From assembly GCA_045630965.1 (NCBI GenBank), contig JAZQTU010000019.1, forward strand, positions 1 through 59,901: 59,901 bases of DNA. Direction: 5' to 3'. This document shows positions 46,601 to 52,885 of this stretch, piece after piece. This DNA is from HGM04593 sp045630965 (lineage in GTDB: Bacteria > Bacteroidota > Bacteroidia > Bacteroidales > Bacteroidaceae). A program made the translations under genes and the position numbers. The notes beneath the pieces are model-generated. The model saw only the letters and a program-made list of their open reading frames with translations, had not been told where the DNA came from and made no database searches. Positions within the stretch are counted from its first letter, which is position 1, and each line of letters starts with the position of its first letter.

Positions 46601-47964
46601 TATCGGTCAACTACACCAATGCATATGCGATGAACCTGCCAGGCTTCCTCCCTAGCACAGGAGACATATTCGGACAGAGGAAGATTGATGGTGTGTACGC
46701 ACCGGGTATTGATTTTGCATTCGGACTGACCGACGACAGATTCCTTGACAAGGCACATGGCAGCAACTGGTTGTTGCGTAGCGACAGCATCGCGTCACAG
46801 GCTTCATCTACTGTGGCTGAAGACCTCCAGGTAAAGGTCACCCTTGAACCGATGAGAGATTTCAAGATTGACCTCAATGCCAGCTGGACACGGAACAACA
46901 GTAAGAACATACAGTTCATGTACGACGGCATGCCGTTCCAGGAATCGGGCGGATTGACAATGACAACCATTACCATTGGCAACTCATTCGGTGGTGGCAA
47001 CGCCGGTAACGGATACAAGTCGGCAATATATGACAACTTCGTGAACAACATTGAAGAGTATCGCCAACAGACCGAAAAACTATACGAAGGAAGCCGCTAC
47101 CCGACACAGAGTTCGCTTGCCGGCGAGACATACGACCCAGCCAAGGGCGGAGTGAACAAGTATTCAGCCGACGTGATGATACCCGCATTCCTTGACACAT
47201 ATACGGGTATCAAAGGCAACGGCATATTCCCACAGATGTTCCGTCTGCTGCCAAACTGGAAGGTTAAGTATTCAGGACTTTCAAAACTTGAATCCCTGAA
47301 GAAATACTTCAAGAGCGTGAACATTGAACACGGTTACAAGAGCGTGTACGCAGTAGGTTCATACAGCACATACGCCACATACATGGAGTATTCAAAAGGT
47401 ATAGGTTTTGTCAACAACACCACAACCGGCATGCCTGTTCCCAGCGGACGCTACAATGTAGGAGCGGTATCGATAAACGAAAGTTTCTCACCACTTATTG
47501 GACTTGACGTGACAACAAACAACAACCTCACATTGGGTGGCAAGTTCATCAAGTCAAGGACATTGAACATGAGCGTAACAGCCATTCAGCTGGTAGAGAC
47601 AAGTTCCGAAGAGATAGCATTCAATGTCGGCTACAAAATTGTCAACCTCAAATTCCTCAACGGAGGCAAGAAGGCAAGCAAAGACAACAAGAAGAGCCAG
47701 GGCAATGACATAAACCTGCGTGCAGACTTCTCGTTCAAGAACAGTTCATCGGTATGCCGCAGCATTGACAAGGGCACAACACAAGCAACAAGCGGAAACA
47801 AGTCGTTCAACTATTCAATAACGGCTGATTACGCCTACAGCAAGATGCTCACATTCAGTGTATACTTCGACAGGCAGAAGACCATTCCGCTGATTTCAAC
47901 AAGCTCATACCCCACAGCGACAACAGATTTTGGCGTAAGCATGAAGTTCTCACTGGCAAGGTAA
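40603..47964 (+). CDS. sprA: SprA, type IX secretion outer-membrane translocon
   Basis: Giant 2453-residue beta-barrel that forms the protein-conducting pore of the type IX secretion system (Sov in Porphyromonas). The signal peptide ends near ILAQ. The length agrees with the ~2400-residue family. Visible family-like features: the N-terminal FFKKKNYEDWENSNKK and FDLGPAEKIFGPGGVRIKTQG; the repeated motif-rich barrel (GNVSFPTNSSLIRGASSLFGV); the large loop with DDFESTENGIDL; and the closing strands TDFGVSMKFSLAR. A lysine-rich insert (about 1895-1910, KSKKTARKPKQKKAKS) is notable. No other type IX gene is in the window. It is co-directional with ruvA. Confidence 0.95.
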   Translation: MKRRTITLLTLLIACMNILAQENMRSELLRHSIKRRHKAEQIEDTVQARYPVADITPQNIEDMQRRSLDLKTPENIVTDTIYNEKDSTYSIATRMKDGALIGTPLLLSPEEYAKWHERSSMRSFFKKKNYEDWENSNKKSKFDFTDMHFDLGPAEKIFGPGGVRIKTQGNAELKIGYSIQSVENPALPSRSRRTNSFDFDEKINLNLRGSVGDKMSMDFNYNTEATFSYDAKKIGLKYDGKEDEIIKLLEAGNVSFPTNSSLIRGASSLFGVRADLQFGKLTLQTVISQKTSNTNTVSSKGGTQLTTYEIEITDYDENKHFFLAHYFRDNYDRAMSQLPTILSGISINRIEVWITNKTSDYSNPRNIVAFTDIAESGHISNNIWNAQSSNGIPSNNANSLYSQMTGTYSAIRDFDQVNNVMNSIEGMNGGLDYEKLANARLLSSSEYTLNRELGFISLKTALRADEVLAVAYEFTYGGQTYQVGEFSNDVSESKSTLFVKLLKPNACSPKNGCWDLMMKNVYSLGTRSLKGDEFKLDIYYASDSLGTNITYLPEEGLKGTPLLQLLSLDRLDSNNSKENPNGIFDFIQGYTVDASSGRIFFPSVEPFGSYLTKKIGNENIADKYVFNELYDSTKTIAKQIAEKDKFYLIGEYTGSSANVIQTGSTNIPRGSVVVTAGGVTLTENSDYQVDYSSGTVTILNQGIIDAGTDVQVSLESNTLYNMQRKTVLGLNWKYDFSDDFKFGGTLMSLTEKPLTSKVDMGSEPLQNFLWGFNLSWKKQSQWLTNMIDKLPLISCREPSSISLTAEFARLEAGTSKHVQSEASYIDDFESTENGIDLKSPSQWMLSSIPTGMPYSNLVNDVRTGYDRARISWYSIDPLFTRRSSSLTPAHIKSDLEQLSNHYVREVYERELYPNKESTYGESSTLSLFDVTYYPNERGPYNLDTDMDFNGKLNNPERRWGGITRQLTTTDFESANIQYLEFWLLDPFIYEQAGMGGELYFNLGEVSEDILKDGKKFFENGLPATGNTYEYEETVWGRVPTTTSLVYAFDNNSGSRDQQDAGLNGLNSADEAQHPTYKNYLDALKGRVRQEVYDSIASDPAGDNYHYFRGGDYDAVQRSIIERYKFYNNTEGNSPYSSNEVFSSAAKSTPDIEDTNQDFTMDEYENYYQYRIPLRPEEMVVGKNYITDKRIVTTKLRNGNTESVNWYKFRIPVEEYEKAVGSIRDFTSIRFIRMYMTSFAKPITLRFATMQLVRGTWRPYQQPIASKNNTSPTMSGEFTTSAVSIEEHGDRKPVNYILPPGITRIIDPSQPQLRQDNEQALALNISNLGSKESRAVYKKSNLDIRQYERMQLYIHAEAPELDPSQLSNNDLSLFVRLGSDYKSNYYEYEIPLTLTPHGSYDGNSTAAQTAVWPQENMIDIPLEKLTNVKTRRNTLRNSNAEGVSNTTIYSEYDEDTPKNRISIVGSPSLGQIKVMMIGVRNNSASSKSAIIWVNEMRLLGFNNKSGWAAQGNLNLKLSDIASIAAQGKIETAGFGGLEDKLSARSTDNYYKYSLTGTMNMGRLLPESFKVSIPTYYSFTEEVTSPLYSPFDTDLPFNDMLDSYEETRRDSLKSIAEVHSISRNFSISNAKVNISSKKSMPYDPANISFSYSRASSDNSGSTISWENRLNWKASLAYSYASPIKTIKPFNKMKSKSKWLKIFKDWGVNPLPQSLALNTDMTRNYHEIQRRDLDAMAGNGEIPLTFSQQFYWNRNMSLKWDPTTNLKMSINTGTNAEVSEPFVPVNKALYPSDYVMWKDSVKNSLREFGTPLGYQQNFSASYTLPLNKLPIFEWLTADASYSATYNWLRGNDMAGINLGNNIANKRNITLKSTLNLEKLYNIIPYLEETNKRFAGNKSKKTARKPKQKKAKSFVKEITLRNDTTVTIAHNLKSKRFDITARTKKGEKYRLKYKILDDNSLLIKNKDTIDVKITILPKEENGERSKFAKAMQYPVRALMLVRNVSVNYTNAYAMNLPGFLPSTGDIFGQRKIDGVYAPGIDFAFGLTDDRFLDKAHGSNWLLRSDSIASQASSTVAEDLQVKVTLEPMRDFKIDLNASWTRNNSKNIQFMYDGMPFQESGGLTMTTITIGNSFGGGNAGNGYKSAIYDNFVNNIEEYRQQTEKLYEGSRYPTQSSLAGETYDPAKGGVNKYSADVMIPAFLDTYTGIKGNGIFPQMFRLLPNWKVKYSGLSKLESLKKYFKSVNIEHGYKSVYAVGSYSTYATYMEYSKGIGFVNNTTTGMPVPSGRYNVGAVSINESFSPLIGLDVTTNNNLTLGGKFIKSRTLNMSVTAIQLVETSSEEIAFNVGYKIVNLKFLNGGKKASKDNKKSQGNDINLRADFSFKNSSSVCRSIDKGTTQATSGNKSFNYSITADYAYSKMLTFSVYFDRQKTIPLISTSSYPTATTDFGVSMKFSLAR

Positions 47965-47989
47965 GAACAAGTGATAGGAAACACAATTA

Positions 47990-48034
47990 AATAAGGTCTG
48001 GTCAAAAGTTATTTTTGACCAGACCTTATTGTAC
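47990..48034. terminator. Shared terminator of sprA and tRNA-Arg
   Basis: A perfect 18-base stem (47990-48007 with 48013-48030) around a five-base loop, with core AAGGTCTGGTC. It lies between sprA (plus) and the 3' end of tRNA-Arg (minus) and suits both. Confidence 0.9.
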
Positions 48035-48103
48035 CTCGGTCGGGAATCGAACCCGAATCTAAGTCTTAGGAGGACCTTATTCTATCCATTGAACTACCAA
48101 GGC
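48032..48103 (-). tRNA. tRNA-Arg, anticodon CCU
   Basis: On the minus strand the acceptor GCCTTGG pairs with CCGAGGT (with wobble pairs). The anticodon stem AGGTC/GACTT encloses CTCCTAA, giving anticodon CCT (codon AGG). The T-arm contains GGGTTCGATTCCC. The CCA is not encoded. The 3' base next to the shared terminator is slightly uncertain. Confidence 0.92.
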
Positions 48104-48129
48104 ATGACTTGCTATTGCAAATCCGGTTG

Positions 48130-48160
48130 CGAAGATAAGCAAATTATTCTCAACAGTCAA
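48130..48160 (-). promoter_or_regulatory. Promoter of tRNA-Arg
   Basis: On the minus strand TTG (48158-48160), 20 bases, TATCTTCG (48130-48137) followed by C. It lies 27 bases before the tRNA 5' end and uses the TTCG variant of the -7 element. Confidence 0.7.
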
Positions 48161-48253
48161 ATGCTGAATTGCCAAATTGTGCCGGTGTTTGAATTTCTTA
48201 CCATAAAAAACACAAAAACTGTTATATTGTTTTAAAGTTTAACCCCGCATATA

Positions 48254-48282
48254 TTGCATTATAAATTAATATGCTATATTCG
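48254..48282 (+). promoter_or_regulatory. Promoter of the TPR protein gene
   Basis: TTG (48254-48256), 18 bases, TATATTCG (48275-48282) followed by C; 30 bases before the start codon. Confidence 0.65.
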
Positions 48283-48311
48283 CGGACGAACGAAAAAACT
48301 GATAAACACAC

Positions 48312-49094
48312 ATGAGATACACAGTAATAATTCTGTTACTTATCCTTACACAGACCGTTTCCTCGCAAATATTCAGGACACTTTGCAACGACGGTATAAA
48401 GCATATATCGAACAGGGACTACAAGGAGGCTGCAGCATGTTTTCAAAAAGCGGCTGAACAGAGTTCCACTGAGCAGGAAAGAACTTATGCTTTTGCAAAC
48501 CTTGCCTACTCACAGCAGATGTGCGGCGAATTACAGAAAGCACTCAAGAGCTATAATATTGCCATTGGAGAGAATTGCGACAAAGTTGCATTGATGTTGC
48601 AGCGTGCCAATATCCTCATGCATCTCGACAGCCTTGAAAGCGCTCTTAAGGAATACAACCGTATTCTGGAAAGGGAACCGTCAAATTCAGGAGCACTATT
48701 CTTCAGGGCGGGTATTTATTCCGACATGGAAAAATTTGAAGAGGCAAAAGCCGACTATATCAAGCTGCTGACTCTTGAGCCGGACAACGACAATGTAAAG
48801 TTAGGACTTGCCATGCTCTATAAGAATGAGAACAAACTCAACGAGAGCCATACATTGCTGACATTGTTGATAGAGGACAACCCCAACACTGCAGGATATT
48901 ACATTGCGAGAAGCAACGTGGAAAGACTTATGGGACATACCGAACTGGCACTGCTTGACGTTGAAAAGGCCATTGAACTTGAGCCTGAAAACGGGAACCA
49001 CTATACTTTACAAGGGATACTGCTCGACAGATTAGGCAAAAAAGAGGCTGCAAAGAGAAGCCGTGCCAATGCAGCAAGATACAGCAAGCAGTAA
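48312..49094 (+). CDS. Tetratricopeptide-repeat protein
   Basis: A 260-residue exported protein (signal MRYTVIILLLILTQTVSS) consisting almost entirely of TPR helices. About six repeats are visible, for example DYKEAAACFQKAAEQ, LESALKEYNRILEREPSN, FEEAKADYIKLLTLEPDN and TELALLDVEKAIELEPEN. It should act as a periplasmic scaffold for protein-protein contacts; the partner is unknown. It is monocistronic, with its own promoter and terminator. Confidence 0.9.
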   Translation: MRYTVIILLLILTQTVSSQIFRTLCNDGIKHISNRDYKEAAACFQKAAEQSSTEQERTYAFANLAYSQQMCGELQKALKSYNIAIGENCDKVALMLQRANILMHLDSLESALKEYNRILEREPSNSGALFFRAGIYSDMEKFEEAKADYIKLLTLEPDNDNVKLGLAMLYKNENKLNESHTLLTLLIEDNPNTAGYYIARSNVERLMGHTELALLDVEKAIELEPENGNHYTLQGILLDRLGKKEAAKRSRANAARYSKQ

Positions 49095-49112
49095 AAACAT
49101 CTATTCAAGCAT

Positions 49113-49158
49113 AAAATCGTGCCGTTCCCAAAAACGGCATGATTTTCTATTTTTTTTG
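49113..49158 (+). terminator. Terminator after the TPR gene
   Basis: Stem AAAATCGTGCCGTT/AACGGCATGATTTT (one mismatch-type pair) at 49113-49126 and 49133-49146, then CTATTTTTTTT. Confidence 0.88.
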
Positions 49159-49180
49159 AAATAATTTAACAAAATATGTT

Positions 49181-49188
49181 TATATTCG
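49181..49188 (+). promoter_or_regulatory. -7 element (TTCG type) for the 49210 gene
   Basis: TATATTCG followed by C, with a TTG 22 bases upstream (49156-49158) that overlaps the preceding terminator tail. It supports the ATG at 49210 rather than a TTG at 49198. Confidence 0.55.
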
Positions 49189-49209
49189 CAGAAAACATTG
49201 AAAAGCATC

Positions 49210-49644
49210 ATGACTGAAAAAAACAATACGCCCTATAATATCAGGGAGAAACAGGAAAAGAATGCAGCTTACCGTTCGCTGATACGCGCAGAACTTGCCG
49301 ACGAGCTCTACGAGCGTATTCTCAATATCATCGTTATTGAGAAGAGATACCGTAACAAGGATTTTTCGGCAAAGGACCTTGCGAAGGAACTGAACACCAA
49401 TACACGATACATTTCGGCTGTCATCAATTCGCGTTTCAATACAAATTTCTCGTGCCTTGTAAATGAATACCGCATAAAGGAGGCTATGCACCGCATGACC
49501 GACAAGAGATACGTTGACATGACAATAGAAGAGATTGGCACCCTTGTCGGTTTTGCCAACAGACAGTCGTTCTATGCCTCGTTCTACAGAGTTATGGGCG
49601 AGACACCGAACAATTACAGGAAAAGACATACAGCCGCCAAGTAA
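49210..49644 (+). CDS. AraC-type DNA-binding domain protein without sensor domain
   Basis: A 144-residue protein: a short helical lead followed by the AraC double helix-turn-helix (FSAKDLAKELNTNTRYISAVI, then IEEIGTLVGFANRQSFYASF, ending FYRVMGETPNNYRKRH). The usual effector-binding N-terminal domain is absent, as in small SoxS/MarA-like regulators or receiver-less versions of hybrid-sensor output domains. It lies 11 bases upstream of an AlkD-like gene and is probably co-transcribed with it. Confidence 0.87.
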   Translation: MTEKNNTPYNIREKQEKNAAYRSLIRAELADELYERILNIIVIEKRYRNKDFSAKDLAKELNTNTRYISAVINSRFNTNFSCLVNEYRIKEAMHRMTDKRYVDMTIEEIGTLVGFANRQSFYASFYRVMGETPNNYRKRHTAAK

Positions 49645-49655
49645 ACGACAGCACC

Positions 49656-50234
49656 ATGATTGAAGATTCTGTTATTCACGAGAAGACAAGGGAGATAAAG
49701 AAGGACCTTCGCCTGGCAATGAACGGTGTTATCTCGTCGCTCCAGCGCAATCAAGGATTGAGCTACAAGATAAACTTTGGCGTAGAGATTCCACGCCTCA
49801 AAGGCATTGCGGCGAAATACGAAAAGGACGGAGAACTGGCAAAAAGGTTATGGCAGGATGATATACGCGAATGCAAGATGCTTGCGATATTCCTATTGCC
49901 CGAAGATTACTACAGGGCAATAGCTGAAAAATGGATTGCCGAAGCGCCTTTCACCGAAATTGCCGACCACTTGGCAATGAATATACTCAGCAGGTTGCCC
50001 GATGCTCCGGAAAAAGCCATTGAATGGATACAGAACGGTGAGGGCATGTTCCGTTATTGCGGTTTCATGACATTGACACACCTGTTCAGAAGAGATTTGC
50101 CGCTAAGCAAGGAACTCGAAGAGATATATTCAAAGATTGTAAAAGAGATAAAGGATATTGACAACAGAGGAACTGTTATTATGGCTGCGCACAATTCGTA
50201 TATACACTTTTGTGAGCATTTTATAGAAAATTAA
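49656..50234 (+). CDS. AlkD-like DNA alkylation repair HEAT-repeat protein
   Basis: The 192 residues resemble the DNA alkylation repair (AlkD/AlkC) family of HEAT-like helical solenoids: VEIPRLKGIAAKYEKDGELAKRLWQDDIRECKM, then WIAEAPFTEIADHLAMNIL and NGEGMFRYCGFMTLTHLF. Family members recognise or excise alkylated bases. This copy is somewhat shorter than AlkD, so catalytic activity is uncertain. It follows the small AraC-type gene, which could be its regulator. Confidence 0.8.
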   Translation: MIEDSVIHEKTREIKKDLRLAMNGVISSLQRNQGLSYKINFGVEIPRLKGIAAKYEKDGELAKRLWQDDIRECKMLAIFLLPEDYYRAIAEKWIAEAPFTEIADHLAMNILSRLPDAPEKAIEWIQNGEGMFRYCGFMTLTHLFRRDLPLSKELEEIYSKIVKEIKDIDNRGTVIMAAHNSYIHFCEHFIEN

Positions 50235-50268
50235 AAGAGTTTCTATGCTATAATATACAAAAAAGAGG

Positions 50269-50276
50269 TAACTTTG
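50269..50276 (+). promoter_or_regulatory. -7 element for fur-purA
   Basis: TAACTTTG matches TAnnTTTG, 40 bases before the fur start codon. Confidence 0.5.
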
Positions 50277-50315
50277 TAATGTTGAACATATAGATTTTTA
50301 TTGTGCTGTATCATT

Positions 50316-50798
50316 ATGGACAACAATAAAACCTTAGAGACTGTAAACCATATATTTACAGAATACTTAAAGGAAAACAAATGCAGGCGGACTCCTGAGA
50401 GGTATGCGATATTGAATGCCATATATTCAATAAACGGCAATTTCGAGATAAATGACCTTCTGAAATTGCTCGAAGAGGAGGAGAAATTCAGAGTAAGCCG
50501 TGCAACTGTTTACAACACAATTACGTTGCTTATAAATGCCAACCTGGTAATACATCACCAGTTCGGAACCACTTCGAGATACGAGAAGTGCTACGGAAAT
50601 GAGAAGGCGCACATGATATGCACCAATTGTGGAAAAGTAACAGAGATAAACAACATAGATATTAAAGACAATTTAACAGCAAATATCAAGAAATTTCATT
50701 TAACCCATTATTCGTTGTATATTTACGGTATCTGCAACAAATGCCATCAGGCAATAAAGAGACGTAAGACACGAATGAGCAAAAAAATAGGACAATGA
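50316..50798 (+). CDS. Fur family transcriptional regulator
   Basis: A 160-residue metal- or peroxide-responsive repressor. The winged helix (RRTPERYAILNAIYSINGNF, FRVSRATVYNTITLLINANLV) and the dimerisation domain are complete. The structural zinc site CTNCGKV and CNKCHQA is intact; AHMICTNC supplies part of the sensing site. It cannot be assigned to Fur, PerR or Zur from sequence alone. The ATG at 50316 is preferred to a TTG at 50301. Its stop overlaps the purA start by four bases. Confidence 0.92.
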   Translation: MDNNKTLETVNHIFTEYLKENKCRRTPERYAILNAIYSINGNFEINDLLKLLEEEEKFRVSRATVYNTITLLINANLVIHHQFGTTSRYEKCYGNEKAHMICTNCGKVTEINNIDIKDNLTANIKKFHLTHYSLYIYGICNKCHQAIKRRKTRMSKKIGQ

Positions 50799-52063
50799 AA
50801 CAGAATATAGACGTACTGTTGGGCCTCCAGTGGGGCGACGAAGGAAAAGGCAAGGTAGTAGATGTTCTAACACCTAACTATGATGTAGTTGCACGTTTTC
50901 AGGGTGGCCCAAACGCCGGACACACTCTTGAGTTCGATGGCAAGAAGTTTGTGCTCCGCTCTATCCCTTCAGGTATTTTCCAGGGAAACAAGACAAATAT
51001 CATAGGTAATGGTGTCGTTCTTGACCCAGCCCTCTTCAAAGGTGAAGCTGAGGACCTTGTAAAGGCCGGATATGACCTCACAAAGAACCTTTTCATTTCA
51101 AAGAAAGCTCACCTTATCATGCCTACACACCGCGTGCTTGACGCTGCTTACGAAGCAGCCAAGGGCGATGCAAAGGTTGGTACAACAGGTAAGGGTATCG
51201 GCCCCACATACACCGACAAGATTAGCCGTAACGGTTTGCGCGTAGGCGACATACTCGAAAACTTCGAACAGAAGTATGCACAGGCAAAGGCTCGCCACGA
51301 GCAGATACTCAAGGACATGAACTACAGCTATGATATCACAGAGATGGAAAAGACATGGCTTGAAGCTATTGAATACCTCAAGGAATTCCGTCTTATCGAT
51401 AGCGAGCAGCTCATCAACGACCTTATGAACGAAGGCAAGTCAATCCTTTGCGAAGGTGCACAGGGAAGTTTGCTCGACATTGACTTCGGTAGCTATCCGT
51501 TCGTAACATCATCGAATACTGTTTGTGCCGGTGCATGTACAGGACTTGGCGTTGCTCCAAACAGAATTGGCAACGTATACGGTATCACCAAGGCATACTG
51601 CACACGCGTTGGAGCAGGACCATTCCCGACAGAGTTGTTCGACGAGGTTGGCGCAGAAATGCGCGACAGAGGTCATGAATACGGTGCTGTAACAGGCCGT
51701 GAACGCCGTTGTGGTTGGATTGACCTTGTAGCACTCAAATATACTATCATGATTAACGGTGTTACACACCTTATCCTGATGAAGAGCGACGTGCTTGACA
51801 CATTCCCCACAATCAAGGCTTGTATCGCATACAAGAAGAACGGCGAAACATTGTCACACATGCCTTACGACATTGAGGGTGTAGAACCTGTATACACTGA
51901 AATCAAAGGCTGGCAGACCGACCTCACCAAACTTAGAAGTGAAGAGGAATTGCCTGTTGAATTCAAGGAGTATATCAAGTTCCTTGAAAACGAGTTGGGC
52001 GTGCCTGTAAAATATCTCTCAATAGGCCCCGACCGCGACCAGACAATTACACGTAATATCTAA
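50795..52063 (+). CDS. purA: Adenylosuccinate synthetase
   Basis: GTP-dependent enzyme joining IMP and aspartate, the first committed step to AMP. The 422 residues carry the N-terminal phosphate loop LGLQWGDEGKGKVVD, GGPNAGHT, GTTGKGIGPTYTDKISRNGLR, EGAQGSLLDIDFGSYPFVTSS and the C-terminal LSIGPDRDQTI. It is translationally coupled to the Fur-family gene. The order fur - purA - Zn-peptidase - hisS is, to my knowledge, conserved in Bacteroides. Confidence 0.98.
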   Translation: MKQNIDVLLGLQWGDEGKGKVVDVLTPNYDVVARFQGGPNAGHTLEFDGKKFVLRSIPSGIFQGNKTNIIGNGVVLDPALFKGEAEDLVKAGYDLTKNLFISKKAHLIMPTHRVLDAAYEAAKGDAKVGTTGKGIGPTYTDKISRNGLRVGDILENFEQKYAQAKARHEQILKDMNYSYDITEMEKTWLEAIEYLKEFRLIDSEQLINDLMNEGKSILCEGAQGSLLDIDFGSYPFVTSSNTVCAGACTGLGVAPNRIGNVYGITKAYCTRVGAGPFPTELFDEVGAEMRDRGHEYGAVTGRERRCGWIDLVALKYTIMINGVTHLILMKSDVLDTFPTIKACIAYKKNGETLSHMPYDIEGVEPVYTEIKGWQTDLTKLRSEEELPVEFKEYIKFLENELGVPVKYLSIGPDRDQTITRNI

Positions 52064-52085
52064 AAACGTTTAAGATACAGTAAGC

Positions 52086-52109
52086 AGGGGCAGGTCAAAG
52101 CCTGCCCCT
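52086..52109. terminator. GC-rich hairpin after purA
   Basis: Stem AGGGGCAGG/CCTGCCCCT with loop TCAAAG. Only a weak T-run follows (ATTG), so it could be a terminator or a repeat-type palindrome. Confidence 0.55.
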
Positions 52110-52131
52110 ATTGCGAAATATAAACTGCAGG

Positions 52132-52151
52132 GGACACGGCATGCCGTGTCC
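52132..52151. repeat. 20-base perfect palindrome
   Basis: The sequence GGACACGGCATGCCGTGTCC reads the same on both strands. It sits between purA and the Zn-peptidase gene without a T-tract. Similar GGCACGGCATGCCGTGCC-like palindromes occur as dispersed repeats in many bacteria, so this may be a repetitive extragenic element. Confidence 0.7.
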
Positions 52152-52185
52152 GTAATGCAAATATCATTAACCTAAAACAACAAGC

Positions 52186-52884
52186 ATGTTTATTACATCA
52201 GAAGGTTACGACTACACATACTTGGTACTTTTCTTTGGTATTGCCATTATAAGCTATATTGTTCAGGCAAACCTAAAGAGAAAGTTCGAGCAGTATTCAA
52301 AGATGCCTATTGGCATGACCGGACGCGATATCGCAATCAAGATGTTGCATGACAATGGCATAGACGACGTAAAGGTCATATCGACTCCTGGATATTTGTC
52401 CGACCACTATAACCCAACAACAAAAACTGTAAACCTCAGCGAGGGGGTATACAATTCGGCAAGCATCGCAGCTGCAGCCGTTGCAGCACACGAATGCGGT
52501 CACGCATTGCAACACGCAAAGGCATACGCTCCATTAAAGATGAGGTCGGCACTTGTTCCCATCGTACAATTCTCATCAAGCATCATGTCATGGGTGTTGC
52601 TCATTGGTATTCTTACAGTAGAGGCTATGCCACAGTTGCTTTTGGCAGGTATCATACTGTTTGCCAGCACCACACTGTTCAGCTTCATAACCCTGCCAGT
52701 AGAGGTTGATGCAAGCCGCAGAGCACTGACATGGTTGGAGATTACAGGCATAACAAATTCAAGAAATCACAAGTACGCTACCGGCGCATTGCGCTCGGCG
52801 GCATACACATACGTTGTAGCAGCTTTGTCATCATTGGCAACACTGCTCTATTATGTAATGATATACTTAAACAGACGCGACTAA
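52186..52884 (+). CDS. Membrane zinc metallopeptidase (YugP type)
   Basis: A 232-residue inner-membrane protein of the neutral zinc metallopeptidase family (Zn_peptidase_2). There is one N-terminal helix (YLVLFFGIAIISYIVQ), then GMTGRDIAIKMLHDNGIDDV, the zinc motif AAHECGHALQHAKAY (HExxH beginning at H102), two further hydrophobic segments and EVDASRRALTWLE, which carries a likely third ligand. The substrate is unknown. It ends one base before the hisS start. Confidence 0.93.
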   Translation: MFITSEGYDYTYLVLFFGIAIISYIVQANLKRKFEQYSKMPIGMTGRDIAIKMLHDNGIDDVKVISTPGYLSDHYNPTTKTVNLSEGVYNSASIAAAAVAAHECGHALQHAKAYAPLKMRSALVPIVQFSSSIMSWVLLIGILTVEAMPQLLLAGIILFASTTLFSFITLPVEVDASRRALTWLEITGITNSRNHKYATGALRSAAYTYVVAALSSLATLLYYVMIYLNRRD

Positions 52885-52885
52885 A

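Noticed and set aside
48029..48235. Plus-strand frame of 68 residues
   Set aside because: It begins inside the tRNA-Arg gene on the opposite strand.
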